Source of the DNA: Exiguobacterium artemiae 255-15
GTDB taxonomy: Bacteria; Bacillota; Bacilli; Exiguobacteriales; Exiguobacteriaceae
Assembly (NCBI RefSeq): GCF_000019905.1
Contig: NC_010556.1
Span: 770,001-834,000 of the forward strand
DNA length: 64,000 bases
Direction of reading: 5' to 3'
This document shows, piece by piece, positions 53,817 through 64,000 of this stretch. A program made the position numbers and the translations under genes. Within the stretch, counting starts at the first letter, position 1. The number at the start of each line of letters is the position of its first letter. A model generated the notes under the pieces. It saw only the letters and a list, made by a program, of their open reading frames with translations. It had not been told where the DNA came from and did not search any database.

Positions 53817-53856
53817 TAAAAAAAATCACCACCGGAGCAGGCTCCAGGTGGTGATT
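53817..53856 (-). terminator. Terminator after rpsT
   Basis: AATCACCACC (53824-53833) pairs with GGTGGTGATT (53847-53856), plus inner GGAG/CTCC. Read on the - strand it is followed by T residues. Confidence 0.88.
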
Positions 53857-53883
53857 CAATCACTGTATTCCTTCAAGGAAGAA

Positions 53884-54144
53884 TTAAAGTGCGTTTACGA
53901 GACGAGCGAGACGTGATTTGTCACGACCAGCTTTGTTGCTGTGGATAAGACCTTTAGCAGCAGCTTTGTCGATTTTCTTAGATGCTGTGTTGAAAGCTAC
54001 GAGCGCTTGCTCTTTGTTGCCTTCAGTAGCGAAAGTTTCGACTGCTTTGATAGCTGAACGCATAGACGATTTACGTTGTACGTTAGCGACGCGGCGTTTT
54101 TCAGCTGTTTTAACACGCTTGATTGCTGATTTAATGTTAGCCAT
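53884..54144 (-). CDS. rpsT: 30S ribosomal protein S20
   Basis: An 86-residue S20, starting [18 protein letters not shown] and rich in Lys, Arg and Ala, with the C-terminal [17 protein letters not shown]. It binds 16S rRNA early in 30S assembly. The ATG at 54144 follows TTGGAGGTG; the frame is open further upstream but without a start signal. Monocistronic. Confidence 0.97.
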   Translation of the reverse strand: MANIKSAIKRVKTAEKRRVANVQRKSSMRSAIKAVETFATEGNKEQALVAFNTASKKIDKAAAKGLIHSNKAGRDKSRLARLVNAL

Positions 54145-54377
54145 GGATGATTCACCTCCAAGAAAACTCATTCGAGATTTATATTCGCATATCTGCATTT
54201 ATCGTTCAACAGAACAAACACAATTGTAGCAAACGTTTTTCTTAAAAGCAATAACAGCTCCAGTGTTTCTTTCGATTTTTGTTTTTCGGTAAAACAAAAC
54301 GAGATGGTGCACCACGTGTAATTTTTGGTATAATGAAGCATATGTACGTTTGACTATAAGGTAAGGTGACTATAAAC

Positions 54378-56201
54378 ATGAATAATGCAGATCGTTTAAA
54401 GCGGCAAAAAAGTATTCGAAACTTCTCAATCATCGCCCATATTGACCACGGGAAATCGACACTTGCAGACCGCATTTTAGAAAAAACAGGTGCTTTGACA
54501 TCACGTGAGATGAAAGATCAGACACTGGATGCCATGGATCTCGAGCGCGAACGCGGAATTACCATTAAATTGAACGCCGTTCAGTTAAAGTATACGGCAA
54601 AAGATGGTGAGGAATATATCCTCCATCTGATCGATACACCGGGACACGTCGACTTCACATATGAAGTTTCCCGTTCTCTTGCAGCCTGTGAAGGGGCGGT
54701 ACTCGTCGTCGATGCGGCGCAAGGGATTGAAGCCCAAACGCTTGCCAACGTATATTTGGCACTCGATAACGACTTGGAAATCCTGCCAATCATCAATAAG
54801 ATTGATTTGCCTTCAGCCGACGTTGAACGTGTTCGTCAAGAGATTGAAGATGTAATTGGTCTGGATGCTTCTGAAGCTGTTCCGACATCTGCGAAAGCCG
54901 GTATCGGGATTGAAGAAATCCTTGAACAAATCGTGGCGAAAGTGCCGGCACCGACGGGTGATCCGGAAGCGCCGCTTGAAGCATTGATTTTTGATTCCTA
55001 CTATGATGCTTATCGTGGCGTCGTGGCGTCGATTCGTGTCGTCAACGGTACGGTAAAGGTCGGTGACAAGATCCGGATGATGTCGACCGGAAAAGACTTT
55101 GAAGTCTTGGAACTTGCTGTCTCGACACCAAAACCACTTCGTCAAAAAGAATTAACGGTCGGAGACGTTGGAACGTTATCGGCTTCTATAAAGACAGTCG
55201 GCGATGTCCGCGTCGGGGATACAATTACTTTGGCGAAGCAACCGGCTCAAGAAGCTTTACCGGGATACCGGAAGATGAACCCGATGGTGTACTGTGGTCT
55301 CTATCCGATTGATGCGGCACGTTATAACGATTTACGCGAAGCACTCGAGCGTCTTCAATTAAGTGACGCAGCCCTTGAATTCGAGCCGGAAACATCACAG
55401 GCACTCGGATTCGGTTTCCGTTGTGGATTCCTTGGAATGCTTCATATGGAAATCATTCAGGAACGGATTGAACGCGAATTCAACATTGATATGATTACGA
55501 CGGCGCCGTCGGTTATCTATCATGTCACAACAACTGCGGGAGAAGTGCTGCATGTTGATAACCCATCGAAGATGCCGGAACAGCAAAAAGTCGAATTCAT
55601 CGAAGAGCCGTACGTTAAGGCAGCCGTCATGACACCAAACGATTATGTGGGTGCCATCATGGAACTTTGTCAAAAGAAACGCGGAACGTTCATCGATATG
55701 GAATATATTGATACGACACGCGTTAAAATCACGTATGAACTGCCGTTATCGGAAATCGTCTATGATTTCTTCGACCAGTTGAAATCGAGCACAAAAGGTT
55801 ATGCGTCGCTTGATTATGAATTGATCGGCTATCAGCAGTCGCGTCTCGTCAAGATGGACATCTTATTAAACAATGAAAACGTCGATGCACTGAGTTTCAT
55901 CGTTCACCGTGATTTTGCGTATGAACGCGGGAAAGTCATCGTTGATAAATTAAAAGAACTCATTCCGCGGATGCAATTCGAAGTACCGATTCAAGCAGCC
56001 GTCGGAACGAAGATTGTCGCCCGTTCGACAATCAAAGCGTTGCGTAAGAACGTTCTCGCCAAGTGTTACGGCGGAGATATCTCGCGTAAACGTAAATTGC
56101 TCGAGAAGCAAAAAGAAGGTAAGAAACGCATGAAGATGGTAGGCTCGGTAGAGGTACCGCAAGAAGCCTTCATGTCGGTTCTGTCGATGGATGAAGATTA
56201 A
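54378..56201 (+). CDS. lepA: Elongation factor 4 (LepA), ribosome-bound GTPase
   Basis: A 607-residue translational GTPase. It has G1 [10 protein letters not shown], switch [14 protein letters not shown]4 NKIDLP, EF-G-like domains and the LepA-specific C-terminal domain ([23 protein letters not shown]). The ATG at 54378 follows AAGGTGA. An extended -10 (TGGTATAAT, about 54327-54335) may be its promoter. Confidence 0.97.
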   Translation: MNNADRLKRQKSIRNFSIIAHIDHGKSTLADRILEKTGALTSREMKDQTLDAMDLERERGITIKLNAVQLKYTAKDGEEYILHLIDTPGHVDFTYEVSRSLAACEGAVLVVDAAQGIEAQTLANVYLALDNDLEILPIINKIDLPSADVERVRQEIEDVIGLDASEAVPTSAKAGIGIEEILEQIVAKVPAPTGDPEAPLEALIFDSYYDAYRGVVASIRVVNGTVKVGDKIRMMSTGKDFEVLELAVSTPKPLRQKELTVGDVGTLSASIKTVGDVRVGDTITLAKQPAQEALPGYRKMNPMVYCGLYPIDAARYNDLREALERLQLSDAALEFEPETSQALGFGFRCGFLGMLHMEIIQERIEREFNIDMITTAPSVIYHVTTTAGEVLHVDNPSKMPEQQKVEFIEEPYVKAAVMTPNDYVGAIMELCQKKRGTFIDMEYIDTTRVKITYELPLSEIVYDFFDQLKSSTKGYASLDYELIGYQQSRLVKMDILLNNENVDALSFIVHRDFAYERGKVIVDKLKELIPRMQFEVPIQAAVGTKIVARSTIKALRKNVLAKCYGGDISRKRKLLEKQKEGKKRMKMVGSVEVPQEAFMSVLSMDED

Positions 56202-56213
56202 AGAAGACACAAA

Positions 56214-56246
56214 GGGGGCGTTTCTGGCGCACCCTTTTTCTGTTTA
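56214..56246 (+). terminator. Weak terminator after lepA
   Basis: An imperfect hairpin AAAGGGGGCG / CGCACCCTTT with a T-run. Read-through into hemW is likely. Confidence 0.5.
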
Positions 56247-56267
56247 AGAAAGAAAGGATGAGGCGAA

Positions 56268-57413
56268 ATGACACCACGCGCCGCATATGTCCACATTCCA
56301 TTTTGTGAGCATATTTGTTATTACTGTGACTTTAATAAAGTCTTTTTAAAAAATCAGCCGGTTGCAGAATATCTGGATGCATTGGAACGGGAGATCGAAC
56401 TGACGTTACAACACTATCCGACGGATCGGCTCGAAACGATCTTCATCGGTGGAGGAACACCGACTGCCTTAAATGAAGCTCAGATGCAACGATTGATGGA
56501 TATCATTTCGAAGCACCTTCTGCCGCTGACGGATGCGACACTTGAGTATACCGTCGAATCGAATCCGGACGGCGTTTCGCCGGAAAAACTCGATATCATG
56601 AAAGCGGGCGGCGTCAACCGGGTCAGCTTCGGTGTCCAGTCATTTGACGACGGATTACTCGAACGGATCGGCCGGACGCACCGGGAAGCGAAAGTCGCAG
56701 AGACGCTCGATCATGCGGCAAAGCGCTTTGATAACATCTCGGTTGATTTGATGTTCGGCTTACCGAACCAAACGCTCGAACAAGTCCGGTATGATGTCAA
56801 ACGGGCATTACATTTGCCAATCACGCATATCTCGTCGTATTCATTGATTCTTGAGCCGCATACCGTTTTTGCGATTCAAGAACGAAAAGGCAAGTTGCCG
56901 TTACCGACGCAGGACCTGGAAGCGGATATGTACCGTTTGATGATTGAAACGATTGAAGCCGGCGGATTGCATCAATATGAGATTTCGAATTTTTCTCTGC
57001 CGGGTCGGGAAAGCCGGCATAACCGCGTCTACTGGGAAAATGATGAATATTACGGGTTTGGCGCCGGCTCCCACAGTTATATCAACAAAACACGGCGGGC
57101 AAACATCGCACCGATTCCGCACTACATTAAAGCGGAAGGATTACCGGTCCGTAATGAAACGCCGTTGACGGAAGTCGAACGGATGGAAGAAGAGATGTTT
57201 CTCGGTTTACGGATGAAAGAAGGGGTGTCAGAACGGCACTTCGAAGAAAAATACGGTCATTCGCTCGACCGGGTCTTCGGACAGACAATTGCAAAATTAT
57301 TGCCGCGCGGACTCGTCGAACGGACAGCGACTCATCTTCGTCTGACGGACGCCGGTGTCCCGCTCGCCAACGAAGTATTTGCCGAGTTCATCGGCGAAGC
57401 AGAAGTGGAATAA
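56268..57413 (+). CDS. hemW: HemW, radical SAM heme chaperone
   Basis: A 381-residue radical SAM protein with the cluster motif CEHICYYCDF (CX3CX2C), GGGTPTAL and the HemW C-terminal domain. The Cys just ahead of the cluster typical of coproporphyrinogen dehydrogenase HemN is not evident, so the heme-chaperone reading is favoured. It sits between lepA and hrcA as in Bacillus subtilis. The ATG follows AAAGGATGAGG. Confidence 0.92.
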   Translation: MTPRAAYVHIPFCEHICYYCDFNKVFLKNQPVAEYLDALEREIELTLQHYPTDRLETIFIGGGTPTALNEAQMQRLMDIISKHLLPLTDATLEYTVESNPDGVSPEKLDIMKAGGVNRVSFGVQSFDDGLLERIGRTHREAKVAETLDHAAKRFDNISVDLMFGLPNQTLEQVRYDVKRALHLPITHISSYSLILEPHTVFAIQERKGKLPLPTQDLEADMYRLMIETIEAGGLHQYEISNFSLPGRESRHNRVYWENDEYYGFGAGSHSYINKTRRANIAPIPHYIKAEGLPVRNETPLTEVERMEEEMFLGLRMKEGVSERHFEEKYGHSLDRVFGQTIAKLLPRGLVERTATHLRLTDAGVPLANEVFAEFIGEAEVE

Positions 57414-57429
57414 CAGAACAGCAGGAAAT

Positions 57430-57467
57430 AAAACGGCGCCGATACGAAAGTATCCGGCGCCGTTTTA
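57430..57467. terminator. GC-rich terminator with GAAA tetraloop after hemW
   Basis: AAAACGGCGCCG (57430-57441) pairs with CGGCGCCGTTTT (57455-57466), extended by ATAC/GTAT around a GAAA loop with one bulge. The 3' arm reaches the stop of the small - strand gene, which it can also terminate. Confidence 0.9.
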
Positions 57468-57560
57468 TTTTTTCGGTTTTCGTAAAAAGTAGGCGGTCGT
57501 GCCGATGATTGCGATGAACACCCAAACGAACACTCCAGCCATTGCAAACAGTTCGAGCAT
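57465..57560 (-). CDS. 31-residue membrane peptide, hypothetical
   Basis: A short frame with ATG at 57560 behind AAAAGGATG (6-base gap). It codes for a single strongly hydrophobic helix (GVFVWVFIAIIGTTAYFL) with an acidic N-terminus and a basic RKPKK tail, a typical small inner-membrane protein. It lies opposite hrcA and ends inside the hemW terminator. I do not recognise a named family. Coding potential rests on ribosome site, length and composition only. Confidence 0.55.
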   Translation of the reverse strand: MLELFAMAGVFVWVFIAIIGTTAYFLRKPKK

Positions 57561-57634
57561 AGATCTCATCCTTTTCGTCATTTGTTTCACTGTATCGCAG
57601 AATGGGAAAGTCTTCAAAGGGTTCAGCAAATTGG

Positions 57635-57663
57635 TTGACATCATTTCGCCAATTCCTTATAGT
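57635..57663 (+). promoter_or_regulatory. Sigma-A promoter of the hrcA-dnaK operon
   Basis: A perfect TTGACA (57635-57640), 17-base spacer and TATAGT (57658-57663), placed just before the CIRCE element. Confidence 0.85.
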
Positions 57664-57673
57664 AAAGATGTAA

Positions 57674-57700
57674 TTAGCACTCGTTAAAAGTGAGTGCTAA
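57674..57700. promoter_or_regulatory. CIRCE operator for HrcA
   Basis: TTAGCACTC-N9-GAGTGCTAA, the exact CIRCE consensus, at the transcription start of hrcA. HrcA bound here represses the operon until heat shock titrates GroEL. Confidence 0.97.
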
Positions 57701-57721
57701 CAAAATAAGGTGGTGAAGAAG

Positions 57722-58759
57722 GTGCTGACGGATCGCCAATTGTTGATTTTACGTGCAATCGTCGATGATTATATCAAAACCGCTCAACCCGTCGGCTCAC
57801 GGACGCTCTCGAAACGGAGTGACGTGACGTTCAGTTCCGCGACCATTCGAAATGAGATGGCGGACCTCGAAGAAATGGGATTGATTGAAAAGCCACATAC
57901 TTCTGCAGGTCGAATTCCATCCGAGCTCGGATATCGATTTTATGTCGATCATCTGATTCGTCCGGAAAGCATCTCACCGCAAGAGGCAAAAGCGTTAAAA
58001 TCGTTATTTGCCCATTCCGTGAATGAAAATGATCGGTTAATCCGACATACAGCGGACTTGTTGAGCGAATTGACACATTATACGACGCTTGTATTAGGTC
58101 CAAAAGAAGAAGGACAACGTCTCCATCATTTAGAACTGATTCCCTTAGCGGAAGGACGTGTCGTTATCGTTCTCGTGACAGAAACCGGTCACGTCGAACA
58201 TAAGACACTTCAGCTCGCGGAAGCCCTCTCACGTGAGGCGGCCAGCCGCTTGATGGAACGGTTGAACCAAACGCTACGCGGAACGCCGCTCAGGCAGTTG
58301 CGTCTCCGTCTGCTCGAAGAAATCAGACGGTTCCGTTCCGAACATTCGGAACAGACGACCCTGCTGTCAAAAGCACTCGATATCGTCTTGACGGATCAGC
58401 ATGAGGAACGTCCCTTGATTTACCTTGGGGGAAAAGCCAACATGTTTGATCAACCGGAGTTTCAGGATGTCGCGAAATTGCGTCCGGTCCTCGAGTTGAT
58501 CGAACAGCAGGAAGCCTTGTTTGATTTCTTGAGTCCGAGTCTCGATAATCAGATTTTGATTACGATCGGCAGTGAAAATAACGTCGATGCCTTAAAAGAC
58601 TGCAGCGTGATTCGTGCCCATTATTCCGTTGATGGCGTCTCACTTGGCACACTCGCCCTGATTGGGCCGAAACGAATGGATTATAATCGAGGCATCAATT
58701 CGATCATTCATCTTTTACAAGCATTCCAAACCGAGTTGCGTAAGAACAGCTTGGATTGA
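57722..58759 (+). CDS. hrcA: HrcA, heat-inducible repressor of class I heat-shock genes
   Basis: A 345-residue repressor with a winged helix ([25 protein letters not shown]) and a GAF-like core. I take the GTG at 57722 because AAGGTGG lies eight bases upstream and the protein then starts LTDRQLL like its relatives; GTG at 57710 and 57713 are in frame. It binds CIRCE at 57674 (autoregulation). First gene of the operon with grpE, dnaK, dnaJ, prmA and rsmE. Confidence 0.95.
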
Positions 58760-58783
58760 ATATAGAAAGGGGCTCGATTCAGA

Positions 58784-59350
58784 GTGGAAGAAAATAAGCA
58801 GAATCAAAACCTCAATACTGAAGAAACAACCGAGCAACAAACAGAAGCAGAAACAGTTGAAGTAACAGAAGAAGAAGTCGTTCAGGCGGATCTCGTTGAA
58901 GAACCGGCTGCACCTGACTTCGAAGCACAACTTGCGGAAGCAAAAGCATCAGAATTACGCCTTCGTGCGGATTTTGACAACTTTAAACGCCGGAACCGGA
59001 TTGAAGCCGAAAACCGTGCGAAGTATTCTTCTCAGACAATCGTCGAGAAATTGCTTCCATTGGTCGATAACCTTGACCGTGCACTTCAAATCGAATCGGA
59101 CAACGAAGAGACAAAATCTGTCCTTGCCGGTGTCGAGATGGTCAAACGTCAATTGGTGGAAACACTTCAAAATGAAGGCGTCATCGAGATTCCAGCAGTC
59201 GGGGAAGCCTTTGATCCGAACCTGCATCAGGCAGTCGTTCAGGAGCCGAGTGAAGAACACGAATCAGGTGTCGTCACAGCGGAATTCCAAAAAGGATACA
59301 AATTACACGATCGTGTCATTCGTCCAAGTATGGTCAAAGTCGCAGAATAA
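58784..59350 (+). CDS. grpE: GrpE, nucleotide exchange factor of DnaK
   Basis: A 188-residue protein. It has an acidic, Glu/Gln-rich N-terminal tail, a long coiled-coil helix (ELRLRADFDNFKRR) and the beta domain with VGEAFDPNLHQAV. It releases ADP from DnaK. The start is the GTG at 58784 behind AAAGGGG. Confidence 0.95.
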   Translation: MEENKQNQNLNTEETTEQQTEAETVEVTEEEVVQADLVEEPAAPDFEAQLAEAKASELRLRADFDNFKRRNRIEAENRAKYSSQTIVEKLLPLVDNLDRALQIESDNEETKSVLAGVEMVKRQLVETLQNEGVIEIPAVGEAFDPNLHQAVVQEPSEEHESGVVTAEFQKGYKLHDRVIRPSMVKVAE

Positions 59351-59381
59351 GCTACATTTCGATCTGATTTAACACTACTAA

Positions 59382-61232
<1,851 letters not shown>

Positions 61233-61260
61233 GTAACCGACCGATTTTTCGGGCGCTAGA

Positions 61261-61297
61261 GAGAGCCAAAGCGTAATCCGCGCTTTGGCTCTTTCCA
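61261..61297 (+). terminator. Hairpin between dnaK and dnaJ
   Basis: AGAGCCAAAGCG (61262-61273) pairs with CGCTTTGGCTCT (61281-61292), followed by a short T-tract. It may partly stop transcription so that dnaK mRNA exceeds dnaJ mRNA. Confidence 0.8.
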
Positions 61298-61359
61298 TGT
61301 CGCCTGAAGTTCGGTAAAATCAAACAGTATGAAATGAATCGGACCTAAAGAGAGGAAGA

Positions 61360-62472
61360 ATGCACGTGGAAAAACGCGATTATTATGAAGTGTTAGGCGT
61401 CGCGCGCGATGCCTCAGCAGCAGAGATTAAACGAGCTTACCGAAAACTAGCCCGGACGTATCATCCGGATGTCAATAAAGAGGCGGATGCCGATCAAAAG
61501 TTCAAAGAGTTATCGGAAGCCTATGAAGTTTTGTCAGACGACAATCAACGTGCCCGTTACGACCAGTTCGGTCACCAGGATCCATCGCAAGGCGGTGGTG
61601 GATTTGGCGGAGCAGAAGGTTTCGGCGATATCTTTGATATGTTCTTCGGCGGCGGACGCCGTCAAGATCCGAATGCCCCGCGTAAAGGGCAGGATTTACA
61701 ATATGTCGAAGAAATCGACTTCATGGAAGCTTTCTCAGGTGTCGAGAAAGTCATTACGATTCCAGTCGAAGAAGATTGCGGAACATGTCACGGTTCAGGT
61801 GCTAAACCGGGAACACATCCGGAAACATGTAAACGTTGTGGCGGATCAGGACACATCAACGTCGAGCAAAACACGATGTTCGGACGTGTCGTCAATCAAA
61901 CGACATGTTCGACATGCCACGGTCGTGGACAAATCGTCAAAGAACCGTGTGAAACATGCCGCGGAGCAGGTCGTGTCCGTAAAAACAAAGATGTTCGTGT
62001 CAAGATTCCAGCCGGGATTGACAACGGTCAACAGATTCGTCTGGCAGGTAAAGGGGAAGCCGGCGTCAACGGCGGACCATTCGGAGATCTGTACGTCGTC
62101 GTCCGTGTCCGCGAACATGAATTGTTTGAACGGGTCGACGATCATATCGTGATGGATATGCCGCTTACGTTCGCCCAAGCGACGCTTGGCGATGAAATTG
62201 AAGTGCCGACGGTTCATGGGAAAGTCAGCTTAAAGATTCCGGCCGGAACACAAACCGGTTCACGATTCCGTCTGCGCGGCAAAGGGATGCCGAACGTCCG
62301 TTCAGGCCATCACGGGGATCAATATGTCAACGTCGTCATCATCACACCAAAAAATCTGACAGACCGTCAAAAAGAACTACTCCGTGAGTTCAATGAGATC
62401 AGTGATGAAAAAGGTGTCGAAGAACAACACGAAGGCGTATTCAGCCGGATTAAAACATTCTTTACAGGGTGA
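61360..62472 (+). CDS. dnaJ: DnaJ, Hsp40 co-chaperone
   Basis: A 370-residue type I Hsp40. It has a J domain with HPD (YHPDVN), a G/F region, four zinc repeats ([32 protein letters not shown]) and two substrate domains. The ATG at 61360 follows GAGGAAGA; a GTG at 61366 is in frame with a better distance to the ribosome site, so the start could be two codons later. Confidence 0.97.
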   Translation: MHVEKRDYYEVLGVARDASAAEIKRAYRKLARTYHPDVNKEADADQKFKELSEAYEVLSDDNQRARYDQFGHQDPSQGGGGFGGAEGFGDIFDMFFGGGRRQDPNAPRKGQDLQYVEEIDFMEAFSGVEKVITIPVEEDCGTCHGSGAKPGTHPETCKRCGGSGHINVEQNTMFGRVVNQTTCSTCHGRGQIVKEPCETCRGAGRVRKNKDVRVKIPAGIDNGQQIRLAGKGEAGVNGGPFGDLYVVVRVREHELFERVDDHIVMDMPLTFAQATLGDEIEVPTVHGKVSLKIPAGTQTGSRFRLRGKGMPNVRSGHHGDQYVNVVIITPKNLTDRQKELLREFNEISDEKGVEEQHEGVFSRIKTFFTG

Positions 62473-62495
62473 TCACTAAAGGAGCGTGACAGGAA

Positions 62496-63443
62496 ATGAA
62501 ATGGTCAGAAGTCTGTGTCCATACGACACAAGAAGCAATCGAAGCAGTCTCGAACATCTTACATGAAGCAGGAGCAAGCGGTGTCGTCATCGAGGACGTC
62601 GAAGATTTCGAAATGATGTCACACCGTGAAGATAACTTCGGTGAGATTTGGGATGAGAAGAAGCGCGACGAATATCCGGACAGCGGTGTCCTCGTCAAAG
62701 CGTATCTTGCGGAAAGCAGCGATTTGACGGATACGATCAAAGGAATCGAACGCGACATTCAGATGCTGACAAAATTCGGTCTGACGATTGGTGCAGGAAC
62801 TGTCACGCTGACACAAGTCGATGAAGAAGATTGGGCCCATTCGTGGAAGCAGTTTTATAAACCGGTTAAAATCAGCCGTCATTTGACGGTTGTACCGATG
62901 TGGGAAGAGTACACACCGCAACCGGATGAGAAAATCATCGAGCTCGATCCAGGCATGGCATTCGGGACAGGAACACACCCGACGACCGTCCTCTGTATTC
63001 AAGCCATCGAAAACTATCTTCAAGACAACGATCGTGTCGTCGATGTCGGGACCGGTTCGGGTGTTCTCGCGATTGCAGCGGCCAAACTCGGTGCCAAGGA
63101 TGTTTTTGCGCTTGATTTGGATGAAGTCGCGGTTCGTTCGGCAACAGACAATGTGGCGTTAAACAAAGTCAGCCAGCAAGTGACCGTCCGCCAAGGTGAT
63201 TTGATGAAAGAACTCAAAGAGCCGGTCGAGTTGATTGTCGCAAACATTCTGGCCGAAGTGATTTTGTTATTTGTCAACGATGCGTATGAACTAACATTAC
63301 CGGGCGGTCACTTCATCGCTTCCGGCATCATCGGTCAGAAAAAAGAGATGGTACGTGACGCCATGGTCGCTGCCGGATTCACGATCGTTGAGACGACGAA
63401 ACTCGAAGACTGGGTCGCGATTATCGCGAAACGCGAGGCGTAA
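62496..63443 (+). CDS. prmA: Ribosomal protein L11 methyltransferase
   Basis: A 315-residue methyltransferase with the N-terminal L11-binding domain (MKWSEVCVHTTQEAIEAV) and a C-terminal SAM domain (VVDVGTGSGVLAIAAAKLGA; VANILAEVI). It trimethylates L11. The ATG follows a weak site (ACAGGA). It lies 23 bases after dnaJ, in the heat-shock operon as in Bacillus subtilis. Confidence 0.95.
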   Translation: MKWSEVCVHTTQEAIEAVSNILHEAGASGVVIEDVEDFEMMSHREDNFGEIWDEKKRDEYPDSGVLVKAYLAESSDLTDTIKGIERDIQMLTKFGLTIGAGTVTLTQVDEEDWAHSWKQFYKPVKISRHLTVVPMWEEYTPQPDEKIIELDPGMAFGTGTHPTTVLCIQAIENYLQDNDRVVDVGTGSGVLAIAAAKLGAKDVFALDLDEVAVRSATDNVALNKVSQQVTVRQGDLMKELKEPVELIVANILAEVILLFVNDAYELTLPGGHFIASGIIGQKKEMVRDAMVAAGFTIVETTKLEDWVAIIAKREA

Positions 63444-63447
63444 GCCG

Positions 63448-64000
63448 ATGCAACGATATTTCGTCGAACAGACCGCACGTGCAGGAAATACCTTCACATT
63501 GTCAAAAGACGACGCCCATCACATAAAAAACGTCATGCGGATGGACGTCGGGGATGAGATTTTAGTATTGGACGGAACGGGATTGTTCCGTTGCCGGCTT
63601 GAGCAACTGGATAAGCAAACAGCCGTCGCAGAGCTGCTTGAAGAATTACCGATTGAGACGGAACTTCCGATTCATGTGACGATTGCCTATGCCCTGCCGA
63701 AAGGGGATAAAGTGGAGCTCGTTGCCCAAAAAGCGACAGAGCTTGGCGTTAGCCGGCTGCTTGTATTTGAGTCGGCCCGCTCGGTCTCGAAATGGGATGC
63801 GAAAAAGATTCCGAAGAAGCTCGAACGTCTTCAAAAAATCAGCAAAGAAGCAGCAGAACAATCGTACCGGGCACACTTGCCGACGATTGAGTATGTAACG
63901 TATGATGAAGTCCTACAATGTGCTGCCGATTATACAGCGTGTCTGATTGCCTATGAAGAATCGGCAAAAGAGGGAGAGGCGGCAGCCTTTGCTTCGACGT
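63448..64000 (+). CDS. rsmE: 16S rRNA (uracil-1498-N3)-methyltransferase, 3' partial
   Basis: The frame runs open from the ATG at 63448 to the window end (184 codons; the family is about 245-255). MQRYFVEQ, DDAHHIKNVMRM and AYALPKGDKVELVAQKATELGV are typical of RsmE, a SPOUT-fold enzyme; the SAM-binding knot lies beyond the window. It starts 4 bases after prmA, with GAGGCG inside the prmA end as ribosome site. Confidence 0.93.
   Translation, partial: MQRYFVEQTARAGNTFTLSKDDAHHIKNVMRMDVGDEILVLDGTGLFRCRLEQLDKQTAVAELLEELPIETELPIHVTIAYALPKGDKVELVAQKATELGVSRLLVFESARSVSKWDAKKIPKKLERLQKISKEAAEQSYRAHLPTIEYVTYDEVLQCAADYTACLIAYEESAKEGEAAAFAST

Noticed and set aside
61469-62152. 227-codon frame inside dnaJ
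   Set aside because: Shadow of dnaJ in another frame; the zinc-finger and J-domain motifs lie in the dnaJ frame.

Overview
The window looks like a chromosomal stretch of a low-to-moderate GC Gram-positive bacterium of the order Bacillales, most consistent with Exiguobacterium. The evidence is the Bacillus-like gene order yqeG-yqeH-aroE-yhbY-nadD-yqeK-rsfS-yqeM-comEA-comEC-holA-rpsT-lepA-hemW-hrcA-grpE-dnaK-dnaJ-prmA-rsmE, AddAB instead of RecBCD, frequent GTG/TTG starts behind strong AGGAGG-type ribosome sites, and a C30-type (CrtM/CrtN) carotenoid cluster. The genus is an inference; no rRNA gene is present to test it.

Layout. 1-6917: addB (5' end outside the window) and addA, the recombination helicase-nuclease. 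7065-10430: a single-domain response regulator, a large membrane histidine kinase whose signalling helix holds three 21-bp tandem repeats, and a YisL-like membrane protein. 10582-11580: a small-molecule methyltransferase. 11686-19858: a carotenoid locus of two convergent operons. The + operon holds two CrtN-type desaturase paralogues and crtM; the - operon holds a CruF-like hydratase, a PlsC-like acyltransferase, crtQ and crtP. They meet at a 22-bp perfect bidirectional terminator and a hairpin-rich non-coding stretch (15499-15871). About 19937-21690: an apparently intact IS200/IS605-type element (tnpA, tnpB, predicted omega RNA) inserted immediately upstream of the - carotenoid operon. 21735-26494: pssA, ybaK, a MATE exporter, an enoyl-CoA hydratase and a CPA2 antiporter.

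26611-37580: a maltodextrin regulon, with a cytoplasmic neopullulanase, malEFG transporter, a secreted membrane-anchored alpha-amylase, the LacI-type regulator and maltose phosphorylase, tied together by repeated TGCAA-NCG-TTGCA operators and cre-like sites. The transporter has no ATPase gene here and no beta-phosphoglucomutase gene follows the phosphorylase, so both must be encoded elsewhere. 37802-43792: YitT, a HAD phosphatase, a DUF2929 protein, isoaspartyl dipeptidase, a thioredoxin-like protein, psd and an ArsB/NhaD-type transporter. 43944-64000: the conserved yqe/comE/rpsT/lepA/dnaK housekeeping block. It includes two small proteins (YqzM; a 31-residue membrane peptide next to hrcA) and a CIRCE-controlled hrcA-grpE-dnaK-dnaJ-prmA-rsmE operon cut by the window end.

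Most of the window is ordinary core genome. The parts worth a second look are the TnpB element beside the pigment operon, the unusual carotenoid gene set (an altered FAD motif in one paralogue, a CruF-like hydratase in a C30 pathway), the structured non-coding stretch between the pigment operons, and the maltodextrin operator network.
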